Positions 1 through 12,991 of a stretch of DNA of 64,000 nucleotides are shown piece by piece. Within the stretch, counting starts at the first letter, position 1; the number at the start of each line of letters is the position of its first letter. The DNA is from Camellia lanceoleosa (taxonomy: Eukaryota > Streptophyta > Magnoliopsida > Ericales > Theaceae): assembly GCA_025200525.1 (NCBI GenBank), contig CM045759.1, positions 6,758,001 through 6,822,000 on the forward strand, read 5' to 3'. The notes under the pieces were generated by a model. That model saw nothing but the letters and a program-made list of their open reading frames with translations. It had not been told where the DNA came from and did no database searches. The position numbers were made by a program, and so were the translations under genes.

Positions 1-604
1 GTTTATAGGCTAATGGATGTACCACATATGACTGATTGATTGAAATATTGACTGATTGAAATACTGAAAGATTGAAATACTGTATAATGAATTGATTTCA
101 TTACTGTAAGGACATTCATTCATAACCTCTTTACACGTTATGTTATTCACTGGGCTTTAGCTCACTGTTTATATATATATGTAGGTTCTCAGCAACCAGA
201 CCGGAGCTAGGAGCGTGGGTTGGTCCCCAGTTTTGTCAAGCCAGCCTATGTGCCTCACTGCGAGGTTCCGAGTTGCCATGCTATGGCTTGGGGTGTTTTG
301 TTTCCCCCACCTGTTTTTGTGTCCTTTGTATAGGCTGTCTCTTGTTTTCTGCCTTGCTTTTATCGAGGGTTAGGTCCGTCGCATCAATGTTTGTATATAA
401 ATAGATAGACTGTATATAGACTGCACTGTGTGAATGCATGAAAAATGTTTTTGGCATACAGATTTTCACAGCTCAATGGACACTAGTTATATACTGTATT
501 GGCTTCCTTGCCAGGATACTGTTTGACATTATTGAGCCTTTGGTATCATGCGATTCTCGCCGATTCTGATGCTAAACCCATAGGGCCGGGTTTGGGTCGT
601 GACA
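1..604 (+). repeat. 3' part of the 5' LTR of a Ty3/gypsy-like element
   Basis: This stretch matches 6418-7034 almost throughout, apart from small insertions, deletions and substitutions. The matching copy is the end of a second LTR. It ends in GGGTCGTGACA and is followed directly by a primer-binding site, as expected for a 5' LTR. The start of the LTR lies before the window, so its target duplication cannot be seen. The two copies differ most around 500-570 and 6920-6990. Confidence 0.85.
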
Positions 605-607
605 GAG

Positions 608-620
608 TGGTATCAGAGCG
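608..620 (+). other. Primer-binding site (initiator-Met tRNA type)
   Basis: TGGTATCAGAGC lies three bases after the end of the 5' LTR. This is the standard plant LTR-retrotransposon primer site, complementary to the 3' end of initiator methionine tRNA. It fixes the element on the plus strand. Confidence 0.9.
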
Positions 621-3600
621 ATACTTAACCACGAGTTATACCGCACACACGTGTCCAAATGAGCTATAGGGTGTCCTAGAAAAGAAGTTAGGGCATTGCA
701 TGAGTATAAAAAGTGTGTGTGGTTATGACATGACTGATTGTATGCTAATGTGTTAAACTGTTTAAGTATGCAACTGCGTATGTTTGTAATTGCTACCACT
801 GTCTATGTGAATTGAAACGAAACCTATATGCATACTTAAAGAAGTTAAATGGAATAACATGTAATGTTAATGTTAATACTGACTGATAACTGGGAAATCA
901 ATGTGAAAGAAAATGAACGTGTGAAAGTAAAGAGTCATGTGACCGTACCCGAACTGAAATGAAAGTATACACACGTCTGATATGGAATAAAATGGAAATC
1001 AGTGAGAACTTCCCTGTGTTGATCAAGGATATATGTGGGAACCTAAATTGTGGAATGTTAAACCGTAGAGTCTCATGCCTTTGTTGAATGACCTTGAAAG
1101 TCCGATTGGAATCACGTTGGCCAGCGTTGCTTCGAGTCGGAAATTCTTGGTAAATTCCTGGGGAATGAATAGGTTAACTGAGAATCTGAAATGACAACAA
1201 CAAGGGCGAGAATTGTGAACAAACTGAAACTTCTAATCTGAGGATTAACAGGCTAGAATGAATGATTGAGGCCTTAATCGAAAATCTGAGAGGATAAAGG
1301 CAGACATACGTGCCTGAACCAACTGAATATGAACTGATAACACTAATACTGAAACCCAAATAAACTGAAACCACCGGAATTTCTGGGAGGTACGGAACCA
1401 CTGAAAACTGGGATTTGGGTTTAGAAACTGAGAAAATATGTGAAGTTCTCTTCGAAAAAAAAAAAAAAAGCTTTCCCCAATACGTCTGAAATAGGAAAGT
1501 ATCCGAGTTTGAACAACTTGAGTAAAGTGATAGGACTGTAGTCGAATATGAGGAAAAATTTACCCGGCTAATCTGATAGACAACCCACATGATAGACACT
1601 GACTGGAAAAGAACTGGAGATGGGAGTGACCTAGATGTGTTTGACATCGTCAACTGAAATTAGAAAGAATGAAACAAAAGTAACAGAAAGGGAAAATGAC
1701 CTGTGCTTCAATGACCTCCGTGAATGGAAAATCTCGACAATAGCTTTGACCAAGGAAGGTCAAAGAAGTAATGTGAACAACGATATACCTAACTGTACCG
1801 TATGTGGGAAATACCAATGGGGCGTTGGCACCGCCTATCTGAAACTTATTTTAGACATGGACAGAAAGGACACTCACCTAAATCTTGCCCACGAACCCGA
1901 CCGAACGACAACGAGTCTAAATCTAGACCTTAGTTCCAGAGAATGCTCGGAACACCGAAATGACTGACGTAGGTATTACCTTAAATAAATGAGATTGCTT
2001 ATACGAACGTTTGTGTGGGAATTGTATATTCCGCAAATTGGTATAGACTGTGAACGCATTGACTGAACCGATTGAATTACTGGACTCATGAACCATACAC
2101 TATGAAAACTGTTAGGGCTTGTGAACAGCGAGAACTTGCTGAGATAGGTCCTTGTATCGTAACGCAATAACTGAATGTGAATTGTCAGATGTGACCTTTT
2201 GAACTGTACTAGAACTGTTGAACGTGGGAATACCTTATGATTGACTGTAATTCGAGAAATTTCCACAACTATAATTTGTACTGAACTGTTATGTATTGAT
2301 GGACCCTTGAACTTGAATTATACACGCGAACTGTTTGTGTGTGAGACTGTTAGCACTGCGAACCCATATTGGCTTATAAAGATGAACTTCTGCAAAATGT
2401 CTACCTGAAAACTGATTTTGAACTCACACCGTATATATGAAAACTGATTTTGAACTCACACCGTATATATGTTCCCATGCTAGTAATACTGTTAAGACTG
2501 AAAGGAATGAACTGTGGATAATGAATCTTTTGAAATCTACCGTTGATGCGGACTATATGTGCGACCTTGTAAAACCTTATGTTAACATTTACCTGTGCTA
2601 TGGAAACTGGTTAGACTTATGTATATATCTGCTTACCTTCCCAAGGATATTAGACTGAATAGACATATGACTGGTTACCTTAACTATCGTATCTGGGGAA
2701 ACCGTTTTGTATTGTACATCGAACTTGTGAATTCATATTGAAACTGTTAGTAGACTCCGAACATGCACATATATGACTGTACCTTTGCTCGGAATGACTG
2801 ATAAATTTGTTTGATAAGTTAACCGTTGGGGCTATGACTCTGTAACTACATGATTGAATAAAGACCCCAACTGATGAACTCCTGACTGGAATTGTGATTG
2901 TGGAAAAATTGACGTGACTGTTTGAGTAAACCTGCGAGTCTATGCTTTAGTGACTGTATGACCGATCTGAAACCCTCGTAGGGCAACTCACTATTGTGTG
3001 TCACCGAGAACCTTGGGTGATGTATTACTGTGTACATAACCTTTATGGAAGATTTATTGGAAAATTGCTATATTGACTGTAATGCTTACCTCCCGATATG
3101 ACTAATTGTGTGCCTGTGCATTTGCCTGTAAACTTGTTGGGAGGAACACATTGTATGTGACCTGTACTGCTCTAATATGAACTGTAATGGTACCGGACTC
3201 TGATGTAAGTTTGACGATTGATGAACTCAGACTAATTGTGAAATTACTGACTATGTACCGAAATGACCGGAGTATGAACTAATGTTAACTGATCTGGAAA
3301 TGATAAGAATGGAACTTTGATCTGAACTAATCTGATGGAACCATGGGTTAATGAAACCCTTTTGTGTAACTGATGGAACTTTTGTTTGATGCTTGCGCTT
3401 CGAACTTTTATTTGATATGTTTGGACAGAACTTGCGTCTGAAATGACCTAGTCGAACTTTCATCGAACTTGTTTGACTAGGGAATGATCGTTTTGGTGAT
3501 TACTGTACTTCAGAACTAGTGGGATCTGTTGACTACAGACTGGTTTTGATCATAAACTCGATGCGGAAGTATATGTAATCAGATGTAACTTCGTATTGAC

Positions 3601-4626
3601 TTGTGCTATGACCGAATCTGTAAGGACTAGAACTGACGAACAGTGAATGCTTAAGAACTCTGCCTACTGCTATGGGGATAGTGTACAATTCGCCTTATGT
3701 CCCCAATAACTCCCGAATGAACTGGACCGACTGTAATGGATTACTGAACCGAGAACTGGGTTGAACAAAAACTGAATGAAAGACTCGAAATTGAATGGAT
3801 CGAATCTCTGTAACTTAACGGGGGAAATTACTTATGAAACTAAGACCAGTGTAAATCTATAACCCCGATAAGTACTTGATATAAGTAGTGTGAATACTAC
3901 TATATTGCTCTTTATCTTTATTCTTGTATTGTATCATTCTTGCTCGTATTATCGTTACCATCAGCACTGCCGGTACTACCATCTTGTGCCACTTTATTCA
4001 TATTTCGTGTCACGAAATAAATGTTGTATATTGAATGACTGTTTAGTCTCTGATAAGTAAATCGTGACTCTTGGCATTATGTAATATATATGTTAGTTGC
4101 CCGGTATCGGAGGTTCCTTCATGGAACTTATATCTGTCTGTACTTTGTTACCCGTACCGGAGGCCTCGTTAAGAGGGCCCGGCTTACATCGTTTCGTTAC
4201 GTTATCTGCGGATTCGATTCCCTTATGGAACCGGGTTATTCATAACCATTATGTAATCAGATTACGCTTTTATCAGTATTTGCCATATTCTGCATACGTT
4301 ACGTATCTACTCTAGTAATGCACCATGTATACATAAGCCAGGATTGTGCATCTACGTATGCTCTAGACAAAAATGTGCAAATGAACATGTATCCAAATCT
4401 GTCATTGACTGAAAACTGGAAGTGCATAAGATTCTGTTTTAATATGGACCCCAATCCCTATATGTGATTCCTGATTCTGTTATTGTGCATTGTTAAGATT
4501 GGGAATAGGTCATGAATCCGTTTTTATATATGATTGTGCTCCTGTAATAGAGTGAAAGTTACCTTTATGATAAGCATCATCTCTGTTGTCATATGTTAAC
4601 CCGAGTTTGGAGGACCAAACTCTTTA
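621..4626 (+). pseudogene. Decayed Ty3/gypsy interior (gag/pol remnants)
   Basis: About 4 kb between the primer-binding site and the polypurine tract has no long open frame. At 1793-1890 there is a trace of a gag zinc-knuckle region: a Cys-x2-Cys-Gly-Lys start in one frame and a Gly-His...Cys end in a shifted frame, separated by small indels. The remainder is rich in TGA/CTGA-type words and full of stops in every frame, so I cannot place protease, RT or integrase. It could be a much-mutated autonomous element or a non-autonomous derivative. The length is short for a complete Ty3/gypsy interior. Confidence 0.6.
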
Positions 4627-4640
4627 TAAGGAGGGGAGAC
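4627..4640 (+). other. Polypurine tract before the 3' LTR
   Basis: The purine run AAGGAGGGGAGA lies directly before the TGTAACAACCC start of the 3' LTR, where plus-strand DNA synthesis is primed in LTR elements. Confidence 0.8.
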
Positions 4641-7034
4641 TGTAACAACCCTCGTACTGATTACCGATTAATTACTGATTATTACTGAATTAACCACTGA
4701 TTACCGTTAACTGAGACTGATAATGACTGATAACTGGACTGAACAAAATACCGAATCGATCGATCGAGATTCGAGATCGATCGATTGATGTAATCGCTTA
4801 AATGCATATTTCCATCTGTTAGTCGTTTATCGATCTGTTCATGCTCGGTAATTTAAACTGCTAATTGAAGGCCTTATCGGCGGCCGAATCTGAAATTGAC
4901 TGATGTTTTATGATCATTAAAATTAATGTGAATTTATGGTGTATTTAATTGGAAATTGATTTGGTATGATTAAATTAGATTAAAATATGATAAATTGACC
5001 AAGTTTGACTTATTTACCAAAAAGCCATCTAGTGGCCACTACTTTATACATTTAGAGGCTGCATACATTGAATCAAAGCAATTGTTCAGCTCATTTCATG
5101 CTTCCCACGAGATATAGGGAGAGAGAAACAAGAAGATTGATTTCATCTAGAGAGTTGGCTTGAGAACTTGGTGAAATTGAAAGGATTCTTGCATGTTTGT
5201 ACTTCTAAGCTTGAACTACAAGACTTAGGTGAGGAATTTAACTTCTTAATTGTGCCTTTAAGATAGTTCTTGTATGTTCATGCTAGATTGATAGAGTTTA
5301 GAGATAAGGCATGGGTTAAATGTTGAATTGTAGCTCTAATCTTGCATGCATGTGTATATTGAAGAGTTTTGAGTTGATTTCATGGCAAAATGTTACATGC
5401 ATGTTCATATTTTTAGTTAAGACCATGATTTCATCTTGTTCTTGCAGAAATGAGCTCATTTGAGCAAGCTTTGAAGCTTTAATTTGGTTTAAAACTCATG
5501 CATGTCATGTTTGGAGATTGTTCTAGTAAATGGGTTTGAAAAATGGTTGTAATTGACTCACTCTTGGGCTTTGAATTCACAAATTGAGCTTTGTAACTTG
5601 TTGTGTATTGAATCTAGAGGTGTTTTCCAGAATTTGGGTCCAAGAGGTCGAGTATAGAGTGATAGAATGCTTGGTTTGAGCTTGGAAGGCAAATCTGGAA
5701 ATTCCAGATTTGGCTTCTTCGCTCAGCGCGAAGATTCTCGCCGGCGACCAACGTTTACTCTGAGCTACGCTCGAGCGAAGGATTGGTGGCTCGAGCGTAA
5801 AAATCAAGCATCTAGTACTTTTACTGTTTCATCAGACCGCTCGAGCGAAGGATTTCTCGCTCAAGCGAAGCCTTTGATTTTGGAATCTCGCTCGAGCGAA
5901 GGAAGTCTCGCTCGAGCGAGGAGCCTATTTTCAGCATATTTTGCAAAATGTTTTCTAAGTGCATCTTTGCATCCTCATTCCATTCTAGGCATTCTTAGGC
6001 CTAGTTTAAGACATCTTAATGAGGATATAGATGTAGAACACACCGAGGAAAATTAGGGATTAAGTTATTGATCTTTCCCAACTGTGAAACTTAGTGTGTG
6101 TTCTATTTGTTAACTGTTTAGGGTTGGCTCTCGGGGACGCTCTAGTCTGTTAGCCCAATTTCTGTGAGTAACAGATTGTGTAAAGATATGTTCAAATTGG
6201 TTATATTTTGATTACTAAACTGAACTGTTTATGGAACTGATAATGTTTATTGAATGAATGTATGTCCTGTATTTCGAACTGTATTGTGGCATCCTTAGCA
6301 CCCACTGTTATTGACTGTTACAGAGCTCTGTCGGTTTCCTTGTGGAACCATATTGTTTATTGATTGATGGCCATCATTATTGTTGGGTCTGTTAAGGCCC
6401 GGTCCTTTGGACCTACTGTTTATAGGCTAATGGATGTACCACATATGACTGATTGATTGAAATATTGGTGATTGAAATCTTGAAGATTGAAAATCTTGTA
6501 TAATGAATTGATTTCATTACTGTAATGACATTCATTCATAACCTCTTTACACATTTTGTTATTCACTGGGGTTTAGCTTACTGTTTGTATATATATGTAG
6601 GTTCTCGTGACGGATCGGAGCTAGGAGGCGTGGGTTGGTCCCAAGTTTTGTCAAGCCAGCCTATGTGCCTCACGGGGAGGTTCCGAGGTGCCATGCTATG
6701 GCTTGGGGGGTTTTGTTTCCACTGTCTCCCCTACCGTTTTGTGTCATGTATAGACATCTCTTGTTTTCTTGCCTTGTTATCGAGGTTAGGTCCCGTCTTA
6801 GACTGTTTGTATATAACTGGATAGACTGTATATAGACTGCACTGTGTGAATGCATCAAAAATGTTTTTGGCATAGAGATTTTCACAGCTCAATGGTCACT
6901 AGCTATATACTGTATTGGCTTCCGCCAGTGAATACATACTCTGTTTGGTCAGATATTCTTGTTGTGAGGCCTTTAATGTCATGGTCTTGGCGATTCTGAT
7001 GCTAAACCCATAGGGCCGGGTTTGGGTCGTGACA
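4641..7034 (+). repeat. 3' LTR (about 2.4 kb) of the Ty3/gypsy-like element
   Basis: The LTR begins TGTAACAACCC after a polypurine tract and ends GGGTCGTGACA. Its last 617 bases match 1-604. Notable contents are a self-complementary ATCGATCGATCGAG/ATCGATCGATT tract at about 4754-4788 and a cluster of CTCGAG-centred palindromes at 5770-5916. Short open frames at 5577-6056 fall over the palindromes, and I do not regard them as genes. The five bases after the end are ACTTT, but the left target duplication is outside the window. Confidence 0.8.
5770..5916 (+). repeat. Cluster of CTCGAG palindromes in the LTR
   Basis: CTCGAG occurs five times, at 5770, 5790, 5842, 5891 and 5911. The perfect 12-base palindrome TCGCTCGAGCGA is at 5888-5899 and 5908-5919. 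A one-mismatch version (GCTCAAGCGA) is at 5861. The same words cluster at 58128-58475 in a different LTR-like block. Confidence 0.85.
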
Positions 7035-7691
7035 ACTTTGTCCCACATTGAAAAGAGAGAAAAACATGGAGCACTTAATAAAGTGCTACATGGAATATTC
7101 CTTTGAACATGGAATTGTGAGGTAAAAGATAGTGTGCATGCACCCACACCACAAGGATGGCGCTTTGCACCATCCGCACATGCACACACACATACGTGCG
7201 TGTGGCATGGGCAGTGGGCTGTGTGGCGTTTGATGGCACACTTTGCACTTAGTATGGACGCATCGACGCAATGCGCCATGAGAGCGCTTTTCTATTTGCA
7301 TCGGACAGGTTAAAGCAATGACATGGATCCAACGTGGCATGGGTGACGTGGAATACAGTTAGCTCTACGTGGCAGTGATATGGCGTCCATTGACGATGAG
7401 TCAACCAACCGATCGAACGACTGTTTGTCCGATCTGGAGCAGTTTGATCATAGCTGTTGATTGGAGATGCGAGCGATCGTATGGATGAGATGGCACCCGA
7501 TCATGATTAGATGTGATGTCAAGGCAACTATTCGGTGTAAGAATGATCTGCACCGTAGATCGTCGATCCAACGGTCAGATCTGATCAGATGCGATCAAGG
7601 GACATGACCATTCGACCAGATGCATCAAGGCCTATAAATAGGCTAGAATTCAGCCATTTCAATGCATCCAAAAATTCAGAAGCATTCCTGC

Positions 7692-7729
<38 letters not shown>

Positions 7730-8380
7730 ATTTTGAGTTTTCGATCAAGAGTTTCTTAAGCAAGATTCTGCTTTTCTTACTGGTAATCAAATTCTGCAGA
7801 TTTGATTATCAGTGTCTTGGTTTCTTAAATATATCAAGAGTATTCTGATCTACTGTTGTCAGTGCAGACGCCGATAGACTTGATCTTTAGATCAGGCTTC
7901 ATTGTATACTGGAAGTAAATTTGCTGTAACCCCATACACACCTTTTGGTGAGTGCAAATATTGTCTTTAGAAAAGTGACAAAGTAGCACGACTTAAAGCA
8001 CCAAATTTCTATTCTACATAGACAAGATCATCGTCAAGTTTTGAAGAGCAGAAGACCTCCAACTGAAGAATTCAATACGAATTGTTCCAACCAGATTGTT
8101 GTTTAGAGTTTACTAGCCTTAGACTGAACAAATATTTAAGATTGTCACTTGTTTTAAAAAATAACAAAAAATACAAGTTTTCATTATTTTTCCTTTTGTA
8201 CCTCTTTGGTGACCACCAACTGGGCCACTTTTGAAGAAAAAAAAAATCAATTTATTGGTTTATTAGTTTATTTGGATCATATCAAATCTTTACTTTTTAT
8301 ACATTTTTTCGTAATAAGTTAAAAAGTCAATTTATAAGTCACCTCCCAAAATAACCCACCACCAGCCATTCTTTACTTCG
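7035..8380 (+). other. Unassigned LTR-like spacer with TATA box and CT repeat
   Basis: No gene is visible. The block starts with TGTCCCACATTG (about 7039), a start typical of many plant LTRs. It has a clear TATA-like CTATAAATAG at 7632-7641 and a (CT)n run shortly downstream. This resembles a solo or truncated LTR with its own promoter, but I find no partner LTR, primer site or target duplication, so the right border is unknown. From about 8150 the sequence becomes AT-rich spacer. Confidence 0.4.
7694..7727 (+). repeat. (CT)n microsatellite
   Basis: An uninterrupted CT dinucleotide run lies about 55 bases downstream of the TATA-like box at 7632. Pyrimidine-rich leaders are common after plant transcription starts. 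Confidence 0.95.
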
Positions 8381-8815
8381 ATTATCATTAGGGATGTAAT
8401 CGGTTCGGGACAGTCGGTGTTTAGGTAAAATTTTACATCGAACCGATAATGCCGGTTTTATTATATTGAAAATCAATACATATCAATTTTTTTTATCAAA
8501 CCACACCAAATCACACCGATTCAAACGGTTCTGCTCAATGCGTTTTAATCGGTTTAAGTACTTTCCAAATTGAGTCATTTCTTAAATTTGTAGTATAATA
8601 AATAATTTATTTAAAAATATTAAATTAGTCATTTGTGCACAATTTTAACCATATCTAATCCAACCATTCACAGTAATGACAACAGTGTTTACATCTATCT
8701 ACACAAGCCATAAAAAAATTAAAAAATTAAAAAAAAATAGTTAGGATTCTAAAAACACAATTAAATTAGGGGAGGGTAGTAAAACATATACTGGAAAAAA
8801 AAAAATAGAGAAACA

Positions 8816-10332
8816 TACACAAAGTCACGGCCACGTCAGTATAGCCGTCCTCAATATCTGGGATGGCCTTCACCCCCTGTGACTTCTTGAAGAGTTTTTC
8901 CAACTTGCTCAATTTCAGAGCTGTCTGGTCCACCTCGAACTCGAATGGAGAGTCCGGGTGATTAGGTGTAGTATTTTTAGACAGTTACGGCGGAAGCGGG
9001 GGCGGAGCCAGCCCCGTTGGAAGACCCGTGTCATCTTGGGTGTTTTGGAAGTTTGGGAGAGCGTTCTGTGGGTTTGGGAGGGTATTTTGGGTGTTCTGGG
9101 TATTCTGGGGATTTGGAGGAGCATTCTGGCCAGTAGATATCTGCTCAGGTAATGGGGCCCCGGGTGGAGGAGGAACCTGATGCGCCCCTAGTGGAGGAGG
9201 GACCTGGTGTGAAGCAGATGCAGCGTTCTGCTGTTGTAATCTGGTGATCATTTCAATGGCTGGACCATAATGACCTTTGTTTAGAAAATTCCGCCTGGCG
9301 GATAGCATCATCTTGCATTTGTTTCATGCTTTCATTCATCTGGCGCATCATCGCCTCCATTGCTGTATTCTGTTGTTCCATCTGAGTAACCGGCAAGTGT
9401 ATCTCTATAGCAGAAACAGGAATCTCAACCCGACTGACTGACACTAGAGTAAACTGCTGTTCCGGTGATCCGTGCTCTGACAGATTGTGCCTTCTCGGCC
9501 TTCTTCTAGCGACTGGGGGTAAAGAGTGGAACACTGGATGTCCGTCAACTAGATCCTCGAATCGGTTGAGTCGGCGACCTCGTGTCCAAATTGCTTGGGG
9601 AGTATTGACTGGCTCGGAAGCAATTGTGCTACAAACTGCCCTAGCAAAAAGATAATAAAGCAAAAAGAAATAAATGACCAGAAAAACGGACAGCATAACG
9701 GCTTAATTTAAATACACACAACACACAGTCGGGCGCCACAACACAGTTGGATAAAATTTGGAAATACACCATCCTCAACCATCGATCACTATTCTCAGTA
9801 TTCGTTCCCAAAATGAATCGGATATCTGCAGACAAGCGATTCTCGAGATAATCGACCGATACCGCAGTTCGATCTTGAAACTCATAACGATACATGCATT
9901 CCTGTGAGACGCACTCTAACAAGCACATAGCGTATAAGTGAGAGCCAAAACACCCCTATGTTGGGGTAGGGTTTCCCTGTCCTATTTTGTCGTGAACTAG
10001 GGTTTCACTACGCACGCAATGACTTCAAACAACCTATAAGCGGGTAAGCAACTTTGTCCTAGTTTGGAATGGTCACTATGGATACGAATATGCACTAGGT
10101 CGAATGGTCAAAAAAAGGTGCACCGGTAAAACCGGGTTTGTGTTCCCATCTTTGTCGAGCCAGGCCGATCGGCCTTATGGACATGACTTGACAAGACAAG
10201 CCTCCCAAGAAATCGTTGGAAATGGCATATGGCAAACCACGGTGTCCTAGGCGCGCAATGCAAATGCAATGCAAAGAAACACACAAGTGTAGTCAAAACC
10301 AGATATCATGAGTTCGAGTCAAGTTCTCTAAA
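8816..10332 (-). pseudogene. Ogre-type leader and start of gag, truncated
   Basis: Reading leftward from the primer site there is a leader, then an open frame at 9696-9253. It continues after a frameshift (overlap 9253-9311) into 9311-8985 and then into a further open frame to about 8818. The protein has a Met/Gln-rich possible coiled-coil segment, then a Pro/Gln/Asn-rich segment with short repeats (for example PPNPQNTQNTQNT). It ends with a Lys/Leu-rich stretch containing KLSKLEKLFKKSQG and IPDIEDGYTD, which resembles the N-terminal gag of Ogre/Tat elements. Homology breaks off at about 8815, before the conserved gag core, so the rest of gag and all of pol are missing. No 3' LTR remains. Confidence 0.65.
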
Positions 10333-10349
10333 TCCCCCCAGAGTCGCCG
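10333..10349 (-). other. Ogre primer-binding site
   Basis: On the minus strand CGGCGACTCTGGGGGGA follows four bases after the LTR end. It resembles the (T)GGCGACTC...GGGG primer site typical of Ogre elements, which use a tRNA-Arg type primer. It orients the element right to left. Confidence 0.75.
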
Positions 10350-10815
10350 AAATTGTAACAACGCCCTTGAGGACCTCGCATCTGATTCGGACTCGATTTT
10401 GTTGCGGTTCTAAATCAACCAAAGAGTCCAACTCGCAAATCGTTTGAAGAAAGCAGATTTTTTGAAAGAAATACCAAACATGGATGCTTTGCGGATATGA
10501 GTCGCCACCTAAATATTTTAAAATGGGAAATTTAGGAAACCACGACTCGGTGCCAACGGCCACGGGTCCGTCATCACCAAAGTTGGCTCGGGAACTTGGG
10601 TACGATTGGGAAGGTCACATCGTGAGCACCCGCTTCGCCCGTCAAAGACCGGCCTCTACTAACCATGATATCTGATTTTGAAAACTTTGTGAGTTCTTAT
10701 TCCGGTTATTAGCCTAGGTTACTATGTGATGCGCACAGCATACAAGTATAGACTGAATCGCCTGAATTGGAACAAGACACTTCATGTTTGTTTGTTTGAA
10801 AATGGTTTGATGGTG

Positions 10816-10895
10816 CTACCCGCAGGTAGGCTAAGACGCGGATTTGCCACCCTCAGGTGGGCTTAGAAAACAATGATTTTGCCACTATCTAGTGG
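10816..10895 (-). repeat. Three tandem mini-hairpins with matched arm changes
   Basis: Three copies of a repeat of about 33 bases each hold a 5-bp stem with a 4-base loop: CTACC/GGTAG at 10816-10829, CCACC/GGTGG at 10847-10860, and CCACT/AGTGG at 10882-10895. The arms differ between copies, yet each copy pairs perfectly. Confidence 0.8.
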
Positions 10896-12012
10896 GCTTA
10901 AAACAAACAGTCGATGAATTGTCCCAATTCAGATAACTCAACCTCCACCCACAGGCATTCAAGGCAGTTATATCACATAAGCATTTAGCCTCATGGTAAG
11001 CATGCTATCATGGCAACACTCACACGCATGCAAGGATGCTAAAGCATAAAACTCACCAAGTACTCCCAGCCAAAACAGGAAAACGATTAGAAATCATGCA
11101 TGAATCCTAAATACGCTGAAATGCCTAATGCAACACATGCAAAATGCAACTATAGCAGGCTCGGCTATTTTAAACATGGCATGTGAAATGCAATAACTAT
11201 CAAGTATTCAATTTGGAATTGAAATACAATCACAGTTGTATGATCTTGGCAGAGCAGTGCGTGCAAAACAAATGAATGATGCAAACATGCTGTCATACTG
11301 TATGCTAATTGAAATATGCCCTATATCTAACCATCATAAGCAGGTAAATAAAAGGGAGAAAGAAATGGGGGTTGGAAGACATACATCACACTCACACACC
11401 CTTATTACAGTTGTGCCCTCGCGCAGAGGGTCCGAATAAATAATAATACAGTCCGAAATATACAGTCCAAAATAAATATACATTTAACAAATTAAACTAA
11501 GAAAGTCAGAATTGGCGTACAGCCGGACGCCTTGCTTCGATGAATGATGTATCTTAGAAATTTGCTGAAATCCTTTGGGATGCCCCAATTAGCCTCTGTT
11601 TGCACTTTTCTCGAAATGCGTGCCAGACTCCAAAAATTTGCTGATCCTCGGTTTTGCTGTAACAGAGAGTAGGAAAAGGGCGTAGCAATGTATTTTCACA
11701 AATATATGCATGCCTCGATCCTCGTGCCACCAATCACGCATATCGATGCATGATGGTCGAGGAGCCGAATTGCACAACTCAATATAGGATGAATGCAGAT
11801 GAATGATATAACAAAACCTAACTCCATCATGGGTAATCCGGAGTGTCGGTGACTTGGGAATTGAGACACACTCCGTCACTCGGAGTACGGAATGTACCTC
11901 GTTTCCCGTGCCCGGGCTAACTCCTATCCCGAACACGATGCAATATGCATGGTATGCATGAAATTTAGCTAATATGTGATCCTAATATACACAATGCCAT
12001 GAAAATGAGTAA

Positions 12013-12991
12013 CCTCGAAATGCGTGCACACGGGCACGCAAACCGAGGTAATGTATGAATGCAATCTAAGATACAACCTAGTATGCACAATTCGGATGAA
12101 AATGAGATGAAAATAAGATGCCTCGAAAAGCGTGCACGCGGGCACACAAACCGAGGCGATGATGTGAAATGCAAGTCGGATAAAACCGAAGTCTGCGTGC
12201 ACACGGGCACGCAAACCGAGGCGGTGATGTGAAATGCAAATCGAATAAAACCAAAGTGCCTCGAAATGCGTGCACACGGGCAAGCAAACCGAGGCGGCGA
12301 TGAAATGGAAAATCAGATAAAATCGAAGTACCTCGAAATGCGTACCCACGGGTACGTAAACCGAGGCGATGATGCGAAACACAAATCGGATAAAACCGAA
12401 GTGCCTCGAAATGCGTGCCCACGGGCACGCAAACCGAGGCAGTGATAAAATGGAATGAAATGGCATACGGAATGCCACGATGGGCTTACACCAACATGGG
12501 AGAGCCTCAACTCACTTATATAGGAGGCCGTCGGATAAGAATGAAGTGCCTCGAAATGCGTGCCCACGGGCACGCAAACCGAGGCAATGATAAAATGAGA
12601 TGGAAATGCAAATTAGGCTTATACTAACATGAGTGGACCTCAGCCACACTCACGTCAGATGCCGTCGGATAAAAAAGATGCGCCTCGAAATGCGTGCACA
12701 CGGGCACGCAAATCGAGGCAATGGCATACGGAATGCAATGATGGGCTTACGCCAACGTGAGAGAGCCTCAGCCGCACTCACATAGGCTACCGTCGGATGA
12801 AACAGAGGTGCCTCGAAGTGCGTGCCCACGGGCACGTAAACCGAGGCGATGGTGTACAAGCATGAAAATGGTACAGAAATGCAATGATGGGCTTATACCA
12901 ATATGAGAGAGCCTCAGCCTACTCACACAGGAAGCCAACGAATGAAAACGGAGTGCCTCGAAGTGCGTGCCCACGGGCACGCAAACCGAGG
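12013..12991 (-). repeat. Tandem array of 36-base hairpin units in the Ogre LTR
   Basis: Ten units (one truncated, at about 12191) start at 12013, 12121, 12259, 12331, 12404, 12549, 12683, 12811 and 12956. Each unit is a two-step dyad. The outer arms are CCTCG and CGAGG, and the inner arms form GCGTGCCCACGGGCACGC, perfectly in several copies. The left units are spaced about 70 bases apart and the right ones 128-145, because an extra segment containing GGGCTTA...GAGAGCCTCA was added. The unit at 12331 has G-C changed to A-T on both arms, so its stem is kept. Confidence 0.9.

Noticed and set aside
9253..9696. Membrane protein, from the hydrophobic start of the frame (VFLVIYFFLLYYLF)
   Set aside because: The hydrophobic part translates AT-rich leader sequence upstream of gag. 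The gag-like part begins later, so the upstream Met is not supported as the start.
11965..12980. Overlapping minus-strand frames with Arg/Cys-rich repeated peptides
   Set aside because: They are translations of the hairpin array in three frames at once. No frame is favoured and none carries a known domain.
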